A DNA stretch of 64,000 nt. It comes from Heligmosomoides polygyrus polygyrus (lineage: Eukaryota; Nematoda; Chromadorea; Rhabditida; Heligmosomidae). The stretch lies in contig OX377205.1 in assembly GCA_947396885.1 (NCBI GenBank), positions 59,244,969 to 59,308,968 on the forward strand. The letters are read 5' to 3'. Positions 1 to 10,963 of the stretch are shown one piece after another (position 1 is the stretch's first letter; every line of letters starts with the position of its first letter). Made by a program: the position numbers and the translations under genes. The notes beneath the pieces are model-generated. The model did no database searches. It saw only the letters and a program-made list of their open reading frames with translations, and had not been told where the DNA came from.

Positions 1-2073
1 TCTTATGACTTTGCTAAAGGAAATTATGATGCAATAGCAAAATTGCTGATGGATGTTGACTGGATTGGATCCCTAGGACAGCTATCTAGTGCTGATGAGA
101 TATATGAACTATTTCTCTATGTTCTGAACCAAGCTATCTTCCTTTACGTACTTCTATCAACTAGACCGGGTAGTGCGGCCAATAGGTCTTATCTGCCTCG
201 CTACTTGTCCTCCCTTGCTAAGATGAAAGAGTATGCCTGGCTAGAGGTGAATAGATACCCAAGTACTGATAATATTGCTATCTATAACAGGCTCAACAAT
301 AAATTCTCTAAGAAAGTACTATGCATCAGTAGAAAAGAAGGTTATTGATTCGGGAAGTCAAGCTAAATTCTACGACTTGTTGAGCAGAAGGATGAAAAGA
401 AACTGTAGGATCACTTCCCTGGTCTCCGATAACGGTGATAGAGTACTAAATAAACAAGACATGGCTGACCTCCTCGCAGACAACTTCTATAAAGTCTATT
501 CTCGCACAGATCAACCCATTCCAGACGGATCGTTTGCAAATTCGCCTGGTTTTCCGGTTATGCATGATTCTGTTTGGTTTACCAGTTCCCAAATACTTAA
601 GATTTTGTCTAATTCTACATCAACCTCCTGCACCAACCCGGATCACCTAAGTTATGCTTTTATCAAGAAAGTGGCCATTGCTTTTCCTTTAGAGCTGATT
701 TTCAATTACAGTTTCATGCATGCTGATGTCCCGGCTAGGTGGAGGCATGCTTACATCATTCCTATTCCCAAATCCCCAGCTTCGCATCTTCCCTCTAACT
801 TTAGACCAATAAGCTTGACATCTCTGTTCGCTCGGGTATTTGAAAAAATTCTTAAGGAAATAATTATTTCCCATCTAACTCTTCATTCAATCATTGCGGA
901 GGAGCAACACGGGTTCACCAGGGGTAAGTCCACGGAAACTCAAATGTTGGAATGTTTAAATGAATGGACCACGTCCCTTGAAAGGAAGGAGGGAGTTGAT
1001 ATTATATATCTAGACTATGCAAAAGCGTTTGACAGGGTGTCCCACAGCAAGTTACTCGTCAAACTCCAAATTGCAGGTATACACCCTAGAATCATTAGCT
1101 GGATTCAAGCGTATCTTAAAGATAGGTCCTTTCAAGTAGTTGTTAACGGGGTTTATTCCAAAGGGTATCCTGCTCCCAGTGGAGTACCTCAAGGCAGTGT
1201 ACTGGCACCCATTCTTTTCAGCATTTACACCTATGATATCCCGGCAGTGATCAAACCTTTTGGGGTCTCGTGTAGAATGTTTGCAGACGATGTAAAGATT
1301 TTTACCAGTATCTCAATGCCCTCTTCTCGTGAGCAGATGCAGAAAGCTCTTGATGCCCTCTTAACTTGGTCCAAAACTTGGGAACTTCCCATCTCTCAAA
1401 CCATAACCAAGGTAATGCACCTGGGGCCCTATCCTGACCGGCCAGCGTACTATCTTGATGGGCATGAACTATCGGTTGTTGCTGAGGTAACTGATTTGGG
1501 ATTCTCATACAATAGAAGGCTTGAGTTTGATAGCCACTGTAATAACATTGTTAACAAGGCCTGCGCACAATTGTACAAGCTCTTTCGCTGCTTATACACT
1601 AAAAATACCAAGGTCCTGCTCAAGGCGTACACAACGTATATTAGACCTATCCTGGAATATGGTACCACCATATTTAATCCAAAGAAGAAGAGCCTGATTA
1701 ATCAGTTGGAAGGAGTACAATTTAGTTTCACAAGGAAAGCTCTATTAAAAACCGGCAATTTTGACTACAGAAGCATATCCGGTGGTACTCAACGTAATGT
1801 TGTACTAGGACTACCAATTCTGGAATGCAGAAGGAAAATCTTTGATGTAGCAATGGCACGAAAATTGGGACTGGTCGTATTCGTCTCAGTGGCTCCTTCT
1901 TGATCTTGCGTAATTCCTCTACTAGAGGCGAGATTAAAAAGATCTTCCTACCCCTGGCTAAGACTTCAGTGAGAAAGGCTTTCTTTATTCACAGGGCCGG
2001 AGCAGAATACCAAAAGCTGTGCAAGCGGGGTTCTTTTCGCATTTCGTCTTTTCATGAGATTCCGCATATCTAG
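1..2073 (+). pseudogene. CR1-clade LINE ORF2, 5'-incomplete and frameshifted
   Basis: Reverse transcriptase of a non-LTR retrotransposon; the window starts inside it, so the endonuclease is missing. The linker before the RT is open in one frame from the first bases to about 348. The reading then shifts to the 275-1903 frame, which carries the RT fingers, palm and thumb: FRPISL near 800, AFDRV near 1024, GVPQGSVLAP near 1180-1210, and the catalytic FADD at 1280-1291. A second shift near 1880-1920 leads to the usual CR1 C-terminal stretch (SVRKAFFIHRAG) and a stop at 2071-2073. At least two frame breaks make this copy inactive although FADD is intact. The CR1/Jockey-type assignment rests on motif spacing and the C-terminal HRAG region; the exact subfamily is not determined. 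Confidence 0.85.
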
Positions 2074-2234
2074 CTCTTGTTTTCATCCTAACACTGTTTT
2101 ATTTTAATTAAATGCTATAGTTAATGCTGTTGCTGTTCAGTTTTCTTCCATGGTTCTTTGTTACGCAATGTTTCTCCTTATTAGTCACACATGTGCTTGT
2201 AACATGTAATAAATATCAATATCAATATCAATAT
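2074..2234 (+). repeat. CR1 3' UTR and ATCAAT-repeat tail
   Basis: AT-rich sequence after the CR1 stop ends in about three tandem copies of ATCAAT at 2215-2234. CR1 elements end in short tandem repeats rather than poly(A), so this marks the 3' terminus of the element. Confidence 0.75.
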
Positions 2235-2324
2235 CCGGGGACGCGCCACGTGGCTCTGCGACAAGCGGCCCGAGATCCCTCTTAACAAGAGAGCCTGAAG
2301 GCTCTCTATCGAGGGAGATCCGTG
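2235..2324 (-). repeat. 5'-terminal 90 bp of an RTE element
   Basis: This stretch matches, with a few substitutions, the first 90 bases of the two full-length RTE copies at 18401 and 49546 (reverse). It stops at the same outer boundary (CACGGATC when read on the - strand). It abuts the CR1 tail, so the simplest reading is that the CR1 inserted into a - strand RTE copy, the rest of which lies left of the window. It contains the same hairpin as the full-length copies, with the UUCG loop changed to UUCA. Confidence 0.75.
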
Positions 2325-3001
2325 AATCGAGAATTAATACACATGTCAAATTGGTTGAAAGGCTTATCTGACCTGCTGCAGCAAACAAAAGGGCACAAAC
2401 AGCACATCCTTAATTGTTTATGTTTATGTTTATGTTTATGTTTATTTAAGCCAAGAGCAAACAACAAAGCCGACAAGTGAAACACGCAACAACTCTATGA
2501 TTGGCTATACAACTAAAAAAGAAGGCATGTTATACAGAAACAAATCTTCTGTTAGCTGAGAAAAGCCCTTGATTTGGATTCTTCCATATCATTGTTAAGC
2601 CATTGTTTCCGTAGGAATCATTTTATCCAAATTTATGAAAAGGTATATTATCTTTCTTCCTCATACTTAGGCTAACTACAATTTGACAGCGTACGAACGT
2701 ATTGCTGGAGGGCAAATAAGAGCTTTAAAAAAAACTATAAAAAAATTGTCGAATGGAGCCGAGTAAAAAATTTTTGCAAATGTTTGTCTGACTCCCAGCT
2801 CCATCTCGTTCAACTAGTCTATATAAGCTCTTATCTAACTGATAACCAAAACTTTCTCGTATGCCATACGACGCATAGGTAAGGACTTGCTTAACTCGGT
2901 ACACTATGGATCTCACTTGGTCATTGTTGCAAGCTGATTCCCAAAACCCGTAAGAACAAAGGAAAACCTTAATAAACAGATGAGTGAACACAACACAAGT
3001 G
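2325..3001. other. Unassigned AT-rich stretch with TTTATG microsatellite
   Basis: No coding sequence recognised. Five tandem TTTATG units lie near 2416-2447. A short open frame on the - strand (2725-3006) has no recognisable family and starts at the edge of the next repeat. Confidence 0.5.
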
Positions 3002-3205
3002 GGCACTAAGGGGCTGGTGCCGGCTGTACACCGGAAAGGTACCTTAAAACGAGTATCTTAGATCAGCCACACCCCGGAGTTCCCTCCCTTGCCTAGTTCT
3101 GTGCTCTTCTTCGCATCAGTGGAGGAGAGCACAGAAACGGTGTTAATTTTAGTGTTCAACGACCATGGTCTCATAATGGAGCGGACACCAGCCCCTTAGT
3201 ACCCA
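3002..3205. mobile_element. MITE family A, copy 1
   Basis: About 204 bp bounded by terminal inverted repeats (TAAGGGGCTGGTG at the left, CACCAGCCCCTTA at the right, extending outward imperfectly to GTGGGYAC). A second copy at 56958-57168 has the same ends and interior. It carries an internal palindrome built on a GTGCTCTTC...GGAGAGCAC stem. No transposase, so non-autonomous. Confidence 0.75.
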
Positions 3206-3736
3206 CAAGTGTATATAATGTGACACAATAGAGTTTTAATAGGCTTCATAGCAAATCCAGTATGCAACCGATAATATACTCTCACGTCTTTCGCTATTCC
3301 TCGTCTGTCCCATCACCCGCAGTAGAAAACAGCTGATAATTTCTCCGTGATTTGCAACGCTCCCTCTACGCATGCGACCGAAACATTTTCAGTACGGCTA
3401 GGAAGTTTCCCGGCCGTATATTTCCCGAGGTGCATCGCAGGAAGGAGCACCCGTTCCCGCCGGGTAATTTCTGCTGGGGGGAGAGCGCGGGAAGCCCGCC
3501 CCGCCGGGGCGAGGTATGCATTCGGCCCCTGACGAACACACCCCCGAATGATTACCGTATCATTTAGGTGTCAGAAAAGCGCGTGCGTTACAGACATCCG
3601 TCGCCAGTACTTTATATTTTACGGTCATATAGTTTCACTATACGCTGCTACTGTACCATTTTCTCTGGATGCTGCTAGTGTGACCAGTGCTTTATATTTC
3701 ATGACCGTAAGTTTGCACTAGGCGCTGTATCACGTT
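3206..3736. other. Unassigned flank left of LTR element
   Basis: Includes a GC-rich patch at 3400-3540 with two overlapping short frames but no recognisable protein. A diverged duplicated motif (TTTATATTT near 3610 and 3690) suggests an old repeat. The last five bases (ACGTT, 3732-3736) are the left target-site duplication of the LTR element. Confidence 0.4.
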
Positions 3737-4034
3737 TGTCGGGTCTCAGACAGCTGTCCGTACACCCAGCTGTCACGTTACACCCGCACCTCGTCTAGGA
3801 AGACGAAGCCACGCCTGGCTTCGCCAGTCTCGGCTTCGGCTCGCCCACGGCAACTCGGTCCCGGCCTCGTCAGCCCCCAGACAGCTGACGAGTAGGCCTC
3901 GTCCTCTCCTTCTCCCCCTCCGCTACCGTACCTCATTGCTTTACCTTAATAAAGATATGAACACACGTGTATGTAAGGACATAGGAAGGGAACTCCCTGC
4001 TCTCAAGTAAGGAGTAATTAACCTATAACTTGAT
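3737..4034 (+). repeat. 5' LTR
   Basis: Begins TGTCGGGTCTC and ends AACTTGAT. It contains palindromic CAGCTGT/ACAGCTG motifs, a short TTCG-rich direct repeat, and an AATAAA signal at 3948-3953 that probably sets the R/U5 polyadenylation site. Confidence 0.88.
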
Positions 4035-4035
4035 A

Positions 4036-4055
4036 TGGAGGTCCCGGGGAGATTC
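4036..4055 (+). promoter_or_regulatory. Primer binding site of the LTR element
   Basis: Starts TGG one base after the LTR and continues AGGTCCCG then GGGAGATTC. Reversed, this reads as a tRNA 3' end: CCA, discriminator U, a seven-base acceptor strand, a CUCCC T-stem strand and GAAU of the T-loop. The acceptor strand resembles that of tRNA-Gln, but the tRNA species is not certain. Confidence 0.65.
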
Positions 4056-5626
4056 CTACGGTACCTAAGTAAACTCAAATTTTTTTTTAAAATTGAAATT
4101 CCTTTGTGGGAATAGGCAAAAAGTTTATTTTTTCCTTACTTGACCTACGCATTCCTAGTTAGCAAGTAATTAACACCCTTCTTCACCCTGACCCTACTTC
4201 TCACGACTGCCGACGGACTACACCAGATGACCGTTTACAGGTGAGCAAGAAACGTTGTCGATAGACTCTTTCTTTTGCCCCGCGCGGCATAGATCGTATT
4301 TGGAAAGATATTAAATAATTATCTTAAATTCAAAATAAAAGCGCGCGTAACAACATACAGATCCATTTCTTAAGCTGTGAGCAATATAGTTTTCGCGAAG
4401 GCCTCGTGGGAGACTTTGCTCCAAGATCAGCGTGCGATGGCGTAAATAATATCCTGACCGTTCACTGTGGGCTACACTCGTTTCAGAGGCGATCAATTGT
4501 ATTCTCATACAGGAAGGGGTTATTTACGTTGGGCCCACAAATGAATCTGTACTAAAGATCTGTACACAGGGAAATACCTAAGGACATGAATATGCATTGT
4601 TATCCCTCTCATTTCTTTAATTAGTCCTGGCGACGAGATCCCACATTTCTACGGCTCCCTTTTTATCTAGGTTGGTATTACGCATAATTTCATTGCTATT
4701 GTTATTATTATGGTGAATCTTCTTTGTTGAACCTAGGTGAGATCTGATTGTCTTGACGAGGCTGTGCTGGCAGTAGCGGGAATGCTCGCTCTAACCAGGC
4801 AGTCAGACTCCTGGCATGAAGCTCACGTTAAAGGCCTGGAGTCGTCTCTGTTCAAGAGTACGACCGGGCCACATGGCTTGCACGGGCAGGTGTAGGTTTC
4901 ACTTTCGGCCACATCAGGCTACGTCCTAGATGTGGGCCTTTTTATGCAATTCACGGGATTATTTTTGATGGTTTTTGCGTAACCGATTCCGAGATCCGTG
5001 ATCCGAGACTCCGAGAAGCCGGAAGAGATCTACCCCGAAGGACTCTAGGGAGACATCACGGTGGGACTAGCTTGCCCTAAGCGACTCCCCTCCCACGAGG
5101 GATGACATGGTCATCTCCGGAGTTTCCTTCAACAACCGGACTGAGACTAAGGCATCTCGGCCTGAAATCTCAGTCCTTCCCATAATATAAGTTTTTTCTC
5201 TCATTTTTTCAGCTTCATGGATCGCGCCTACGTCATTTGTACCATAGAATTTCTCAGTTATTACACATATTTCCGCCGACTTTGTGAAATAAGGACTCGC
5301 TCGCCATAAAAGTCGACTTTAAATAATAATTTAAAAAAAACGCCCGTGCACAGGGTATGGAAAAAAAAGGATATCGAATTCATTCCGATAAGTACTTCCT
5401 GCAATCGAAGCTTATTCAGAAGATTCATAAAGTTATCCTGCCTTCAATAGCGCAAGTTTCCGACGCGCCCAATTAGCGGAACCCGTCTAGCGGACCCTAT
5501 ACGCACCAGACGTCTGCTGTTTAATTAGTGCGCTCGCGGTTTGCCACCCCGTCCCCGCATGTTTACGCAAGTGTACGGTCAATCAAGTTTAGCACAGCGT
5601 CTCCTCCGCAATAATACATGGTCAAC

Positions 5627-5850
5627 ACAGGTTACGGTGCGAACAGAAGATCACAGCACTACGGGCTGTTCTTCTGGGTCCGTGCGATATAAATGTTACA
5701 TTGCGGTATCGTGGCCCCATAAATCTGTCAGTGAGATACAACAGGTTACGGTGTGAATAGGACGACAGATCTACTGGCTGTCTCCTAGGTCCGCTTACAC
5801 TAGATGTTACACTTCTGACTCGTGACCCCATAAATCTGACCGTAAAATTA
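5627..5850. repeat. Two tandem ~112-bp units inside LTR element
   Basis: Two diverged copies begin with CAGGTTACGGTG and end with CCCATAAATCTG. They lie within the non-coding interior of the LTR element and could be a transcriptional control block or simple duplication. Confidence 0.55.
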
Positions 5851-6121
5851 CAGCGAGCCAGCTGGCCGTACCTGCTAAGCTGGCAGCTCCGGCCAAATAA
5901 TAAATTATTAGGACTGGTCCCCGCTTTACACCGACCAAGACGACGCCAGCTTAATCCGGCTATTAAGGAGACGACACGTCAATCCGGACAGTGGAGTCTT
6001 CCGCTTTGTGTAACATGCCACCCAAATACCAGCGCGAGAGACCGATAAAGTCTCACATTTATTTTCAGAAAAATAATGACGATCAACATATGGCAGATCA
6101 GCGCTGCTACATGACGATACG

Positions 6122-6430
6122 GTGGGTCCAAAACTTACAAACCAGTGGAAAGGTCCTTTCATGGTTGAAGTAGTGGACCGACCAAATATCACAATTCACG
6201 ACCTGGTCAATCGCCAAAAGCGACAGACAGTTCATATCAATCGCCTAAAAATATATGCACCGCGTTCTGAACCAGCCAATGCTTCAGCCCTTATAGAAGT
6301 TTCTTCATCGGAAAGCTCAAGTGAAGCATCGGACAGTTCAGAACCTCCCTTACGGCGATCCCGCCGATTGGAAGAAAAATATACTTTAGCACGACGTTCT
6401 ATGGACAATGGAGAATATTCTACAACTTGA
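6122..6430 (+). pseudogene. Gypsy integrase C-terminal remnant
   Basis: The frame encodes WKGPFMVEVVDRPNITIHDL followed by an HINRLKIY segment, which is the GPY/F module at the C-terminus of Ty3/Gypsy integrases. A Ser/Glu-rich tail with a basic RRSRRLEEK segment and a stop follow. The integrase core and everything upstream in pol are absent or unreadable, so this is a relic kept inside the non-autonomous element. Confidence 0.75.
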
Positions 6431-7347
6431 TCAAGTTGCAAGAATTGGCTTATGTAAGTTTGAATCTATCCTCATTGCCGCCACAGCGCAAAGCCGTACG
6501 AAATATTCTTTGAACGGGCGATTCAAAGAATTCTAGATGCGTCATCAAAAAAAAAAAACATACCTTTTTTCTCTAACTCCGCCCTGGTGTCAACCGCACA
6601 ATGAATTTTGCTTGAAAAATTCAGGTTCACACTTGGAAAACCCGTTTCTTATATGATACATAAAAATGCCAATGATGTCATGTATTTTTTGCGCCTTTCT
6701 AGAAATATGTCTCAGAAAATTTTCACAAATGTTCAATTTTACATTAGGGTAATTTCTCCAGGTCATTGCCCGAACTGTGTATTATCAGAATGTCCTCTTC
6801 AACATTTTGAATGTCTAGCCATCATTTTATTTCCTAGAAAATTTCGCATAATGTATAACGTAAGAAGTAAATTTCTGTTAATCAACATGTTGACTTTACT
6901 ATCATAATCTTCTCTGCTGTACTGTAAGGTAATATTTTATGCAATAGTTTCTCCATCGACGTAAGCGTCATCGACGACAAAAGACAGAACTCATCTACAT
7001 TCAACTCCATCAGTTACTCTCACACCTCACGTGCCCATTTTCCAAGACGAAATACTTGAACATCGTCTCATTCCACCTTTAATCTTTAATCTCCAAGCTC
7101 GAGGACGAGCTTATTCTCAATGAATGTGCAGATCCCTCTCCTCCTCCTGGTTAGGCATCGAACCAACAACATCACATTGTGACACCTTCTATCCTCAACT
7201 TCCATCATGCAGTAAAGCTAATAGCGTAACTACTTTGTAGTTCCTATTTTTCCGTCTTCCTTAAATATGCGGAATATGCTTTCTCTCGGATATGAAACAA
7301 CTGTCAACTCGATGACGAAGATCCCAAGCTCGAGGACGAGCTTTACC

Positions 7348-7359
7348 GAGGAATGGAGA
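7348..7359 (+). promoter_or_regulatory. Polypurine tract
   Basis: Twelve bases, GAGGAATGGAGA, lie immediately before the right LTR, where the plus-strand primer of a retrovirus-like element sits. One T interrupts the purines. Confidence 0.6.
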
Positions 7360-7657
7360 TGTCGGGTCTCAGACAGCTGTCCGTACACCCAGCTGTCACG
7401 TTACACCCGCACCTCGTCTAGGAAGACGAAGCCACGCCTGGCTTCGCCAGTCTCGGCTTCGGCTCGCCCACGGCAACTCGGTCCCGGCCTCGTCAGCCCC
7501 CAGACAGCTGACGAGTAGGCCTCGTCCTCTCCTTCTCCCCCTCCGCTACCGTACCTCATTGCTTTACCTTAATAAAGATATGAACACACGTGTATGTAAG
7601 GACATAGGAAGGGAACTCCCTGCTCTCAAGTAAGGAGTAATTAACCTATAACTTGAT
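7360..7657 (+). repeat. 3' LTR
   Basis: Same length as the 5' LTR and, by eye, the same sequence base for base. AATAAA is at 7571-7576. The right target duplication ACGTT follows at 7658-7662. Confidence 0.88.
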
Positions 7658-7668
7658 ACGTTACTGAC

Positions 7669-9814
7669 CAGGGGTGTGCGTAAATGAAATCCGAAATTTC
7701 GTAAATTGTAATTACGAAAAAATCGCCGTAAATCGTAAATCGTAAACCGTAAATCGTAAGAAGTACCTGGCGCGTACTACTACTACTATATTTCTGAAGG
7801 TACATTCTGGTTACGGTAATTGAAGGTAATTCAGTACTTGTTTACAGCGATAATTTCAGCTTCAAATGAACAAATTTCTTACAGACTGCACGCCTCTAAA
7901 ATCAATTCAACGCCTTCTAAAGGAAACTCGGCGCGTTACCTTTTAGCAAACCGTTGATTTAAAAAGCTTAGTTAAAAGAAGGAATATCCATGACGACCAA
8001 ATAAAAAGCGCAACCATAAAATTCCCAGCATTTCACCTTACACTTTGCTTGCTTGTGACCTATCGACTACGATGCGCCGAGGTCTTAACGATTCTGCATT
8101 TTGAAGAATACCATTTTCCCTTCAAAAGGATGCTTTACATTGTTAACCGGGCATTTTTCATTTTTCATTTTAAATCGAACATTTTTCAAGCAAGATAAAA
8201 ATTTTGCTTTTATTCATAGTGTAGCTTTTTCTAGGGCAATGCTTAAGGCTAATGGTTGAACAATTTTATTTAAACTTTAGATAAGTCTGACTTGTTTTGT
8301 TAACTGTCAATTTTATTTCTCCAGTTCAAAATGAAGTGTTCGCCTCAGATTGAAAAGAGTCCGATGTAGAATGAAAAGCGTCCAGTTAACAATAAGCTGT
8401 TCGCTTGGTATAAACCATAAAACAGTTTTGCCGCAAGAGGATAGTAATGGTAATAGGATAGTAATAGTAACGGTATAATTTTTTAGACACCCTAGATAGT
8501 CGAGTTATATTTTTTAAATAAATGAAACTATACTGTGCAAAGTTATCAAGCAATTTAGAAGCTGCTCAGTTTCATTTTAATGAAAATTGAAGTTGAGCTG
8601 AGAAGCCAAGAAGTTCAGTTTTAGTTGAGGAGGCTACTAAGGGAAAATGGTTACAAGAAGGTAGGTAGCCATTAGTTGAGCTTTGGTCAATGTGTGTTCT
8701 ACCGCTGCCACGTGTAACAATCACGCGCTGGCCGAATTCAGAAGCTCTGTAAGTCAAGGGAACATTGTAACGCGCTTCGTAATCTGATGGAAGCTTCAAT
8801 GGTTCGCTATTTCCATTAGAGTCTAGTAGCTGCTCCTTACCCTTCATTCAGTTATGAATGATATTTCTTCATGGCTCTGTATCAATTCAGTTCGTTTGGG
8901 TTAGGAAAAAGCGTTTGTGGGCAAGGCGACTAGAAGGTAGCGAACACACAGTATGGATTAGCCAATAGTCGTTTTCTTCCCGTACAGGATGGATTTGCAC
9001 GTCTTTCTATCAGCAAGAGCGAAACTATCTCCGATAGCTAGAAGCGAAGTGCCCTCCTGCAACGGGAAAAGGGAGTACACAGTCTCCTGATGGGATGTTC
9101 ATTCTCCAATTATTCATTCTACTTACTTCTCCAGGGGCGCGTGTAGCGCCGTCGGAGGAGGCGCCGACGGTCGCGTGCACCAGATACCAGGTTCCTGGTT
9201 TGGATTTTCCGCCCAGGCCAACCAAGCCTTCCATCCCTCGGGGTCGGTGAATTGGTACCGGACGTGTCTGGGAGGGACAAAGCGCTGACTTGTTCATCGG
9301 CTGGCCACCGCAAGTGATTGTATGGCCAAATACGCATTCATATCGCCTCCACGACATCTCGTAGAAGTAGGATGCGCTGGCGCAAAAAGGGATTCAGTAA
9401 CGCCGTCCTTTATCCTTTATCCTTACTTATTTCTCCTGAAAGGCAAACCTGATATCGAGCAGCAGCCTTACGGTGTTCGAGAAATGGTTAAGCAGCGAGA
9501 GAGAAAGAGAAGTAGAAGTCGAGCCGCCCCTACACAAAGCTGGTCATCTGCTTCGGTACCACATATGAACATTAAAGAACAAAATCTAACAGGAACTGGT
9601 AATGCGCTGTGAGAGGAAACTCTAAGATTGATTGCTTTGTTATAAAGCAAGTTGCGCCACAACCTGTAGACCCTACTATTTGCAGATCAAAGATCACATT
9701 TACGAAAATTTACGATTTACGACCCAAAATGTCGTAAATCGTAAAAAAAAGTTGCCCAAAATCGCCGTAAATCGTAAAATCGTAAATCGTAAATCGTAAT
9801 TACGCACACCCCTG
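7669..9814. mobile_element. Non-autonomous hAT-like element (CAGGGGTGTGCG ends)
   Basis: Terminal inverted repeats CAGGGGTGTGCGTAA / TTACGCACACCCCTG are flanked by an 8-bp duplication, TTACTGAC at 7661-7668 and TTACTGAA at 9815-9822 (last base differs). The 8-bp duplication and CAGGGGTG ends are typical of the hAT superfamily. Both ends carry many copies of GTAAATC, a subterminal repeat array of the kind hAT transposases bind. No hAT transposase is readable in the 2.1-kb interior; the 91-codon - strand frame at 8572-8847 has no recognisable domain. A SINE is nested at about 9128-9430. A solo end of the same family is at 25600-25712. Confidence 0.75.
9128..9430 (+). repeat. tRNA-derived SINE family 2, copy 1
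   Basis: The head reads GTGTAGCGCCGTCGGAGG (box A-like) and, about 60 bases on, GGTTCCTGGTTTGGATTTTCC (box B-like), the two internal pol III promoter elements of a tRNA. The body continues to a tail of CCTTTAT repeats near 9410-9430. A reverse copy closes the window at about 63639-63960. Degraded relatives lie near 21880-22060, 25130-25180, 34760-34930 and 60060-60300. Confidence 0.65.
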
Positions 9815-9822
9815 TTACTGAA

Positions 9823-10554
9823 AATAAGTGAGAGGCTGATTAAGCGTTATGCCCTCACAGAAATATCTCACCTGCTGCGACCGTTTCATTTGTTTCAAGG
9901 ACCACGGGAAACACTATAACCGTTTATTATATGTACTTTTAGTTTAGACCAGAAAAGGGAGCAGTTATATCATGTATCACAACTTCTTTATACGGCCGGT
10001 GAGGGGACATCAGGAAAAGCTCTAATATTGCCCTGTTATCTTTAGTGATCGTTGAGATTTGTGAGGATTTTGAGGCTGAAACTGAATGAACGATTCAAAA
10101 GATGAGTATTTCTGGGAAGAGGAAGGTAGAAAAAGAAATAACATGGAAGAAATACAGAAAGGAATCAAAGTAGCTAGAAGATGTGGCAAACACCAAGCGT
10201 CGACTCAGACGAGAACTGCGAACACCCCCCTGAGCAACCAGAGGAGTTTTTACACGAGCGGGTTGCATGCACCACGTCTTGGAGTCCTTTCCCTTTCCCT
10301 GCTTCATCCACCTCCGCATTCCCCTGAGCGACGAGGAGTTTGCATGCGTAATGCAGGAATGAAGGATTTCGTGGTCCGTCGCCAACCTGCGTCTAACTGA
10401 TACGGTAATCATTCGGGAGTGTGTTCGTCAGAATCGTATTAGTAGTATAAAAAGGTGTTTCTTTTGTGAAAAGTCGTTAAACCCAAGGAGTTTGTGGTCC
10501 TTGGAGTCATAATGGAATCGGCGCCTCACGAGTTCTGGGGTCTCTTGTACACGC
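9823..10554. other. Unassigned stretch
   Basis: Overlapping open frames on both strands around 10086-10412 (104 and 105 codons) match no family I recognise and are probably chance. The end (10380-10440) carries the motif ACGGTAATCATTCGGG, reversed relative to a similar one near 3540. Confidence 0.35.
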
Positions 10555-10745
10555 GCGATGCCACCACAGTCAAGCGACTTGGGGAGCAGTAAATAGTGAC
10601 GTTGCTTCGTGCGAGCGAGGTCGGGGGTTCGATTCTACTGTGCATTTTTGCACTTCAACTGATTGGTTAAAATTTGAAGGATTCTGACGTCTATACCATT
10701 TCAGAGTTTTTTTTTGCGCAATTTTCCAGGTGTACGCTGTAGAGG
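10555..10745 (+). repeat. tRNA-derived SINE family 1, + strand copy
   Basis: Box A-like AGCAGTAAATAGTGACG is followed by box B-like GGGGTTCGATTCTAC near 10623-10640. The SINE body (GCACTTCAACTGATTGG, then a TTTGCGCAATTTTCC segment) follows. Copies on the other strand occur at 11881-12135, 14540-15200, 17650-17990, 28390-28800 and 60570-60830. Confidence 0.6.
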
Positions 10746-10899
10746 AAAGTAACTTTATTGTCTCCTGGATTGCAAAAAAAAAGAGATGACACCCATTAGA
10801 ACTAACCACCTGCTGCCTGAATGTGCTCGCATCTGCTACAGTGTCCCCAAACCTGCACATCACCCAAGCCGTTCTCACTGGAGCCCGTTTTTGTCATTG

Positions 10900-10963
10900 A
10901 GCACGCAAGGGCTCTAGGGTGTGCCATCAAAGCTGCTCGTGTGAAAACTGCCTTCGTCGCTTA
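10900..10963 (-). repeat. SINE family 1 3' module, split by foldback element
   Basis: The AAGCTGCTCGTGTG...CTGCCTTCGTCGCTTA segment is the 3' module of SINE family 1 read in reverse. It resumes at 11881 with GTCGCTTAGGGGGAGTCCGC, so the foldback element between them inserted into this SINE copy. Confidence 0.7.

Larger units (their letters stand above)
3737..7657 (+). mobile_element. Ty3/Gypsy-type LTR retrotransposon, non-autonomous
   Basis: Two direct 298-bp LTRs (3737-4034 and 7360-7657) flank a 3.3-kb interior, and ACGTT is duplicated on both sides (3732-3736 and 7658-7662), as expected for a complete integration. Reading the two LTRs side by side shows no difference, so the insertion looks recent. 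A primer binding site follows the left LTR after one base, and a purine tract precedes the right LTR. The interior has no gag, protease, RT or RNase H frame; only an integrase C-terminus is recognisable (6122-6430). The element was therefore probably mobilised in trans by a relative. The LTRs begin with TG but do not end in CA, which is unusual. Confidence 0.88.

Noticed and set aside
2416..2447. TTTATG repeats as telomere-like sequence
   Set aside because: Only about five units, and not the nematode TTAGGC telomere repeat; a simple microsatellite.
10623..10640. Genuine tRNA gene
   Set aside because: Box B-like sequence is present but no cloverleaf with paired acceptor ends can be drawn, and the same head recurs in several SINE copies.
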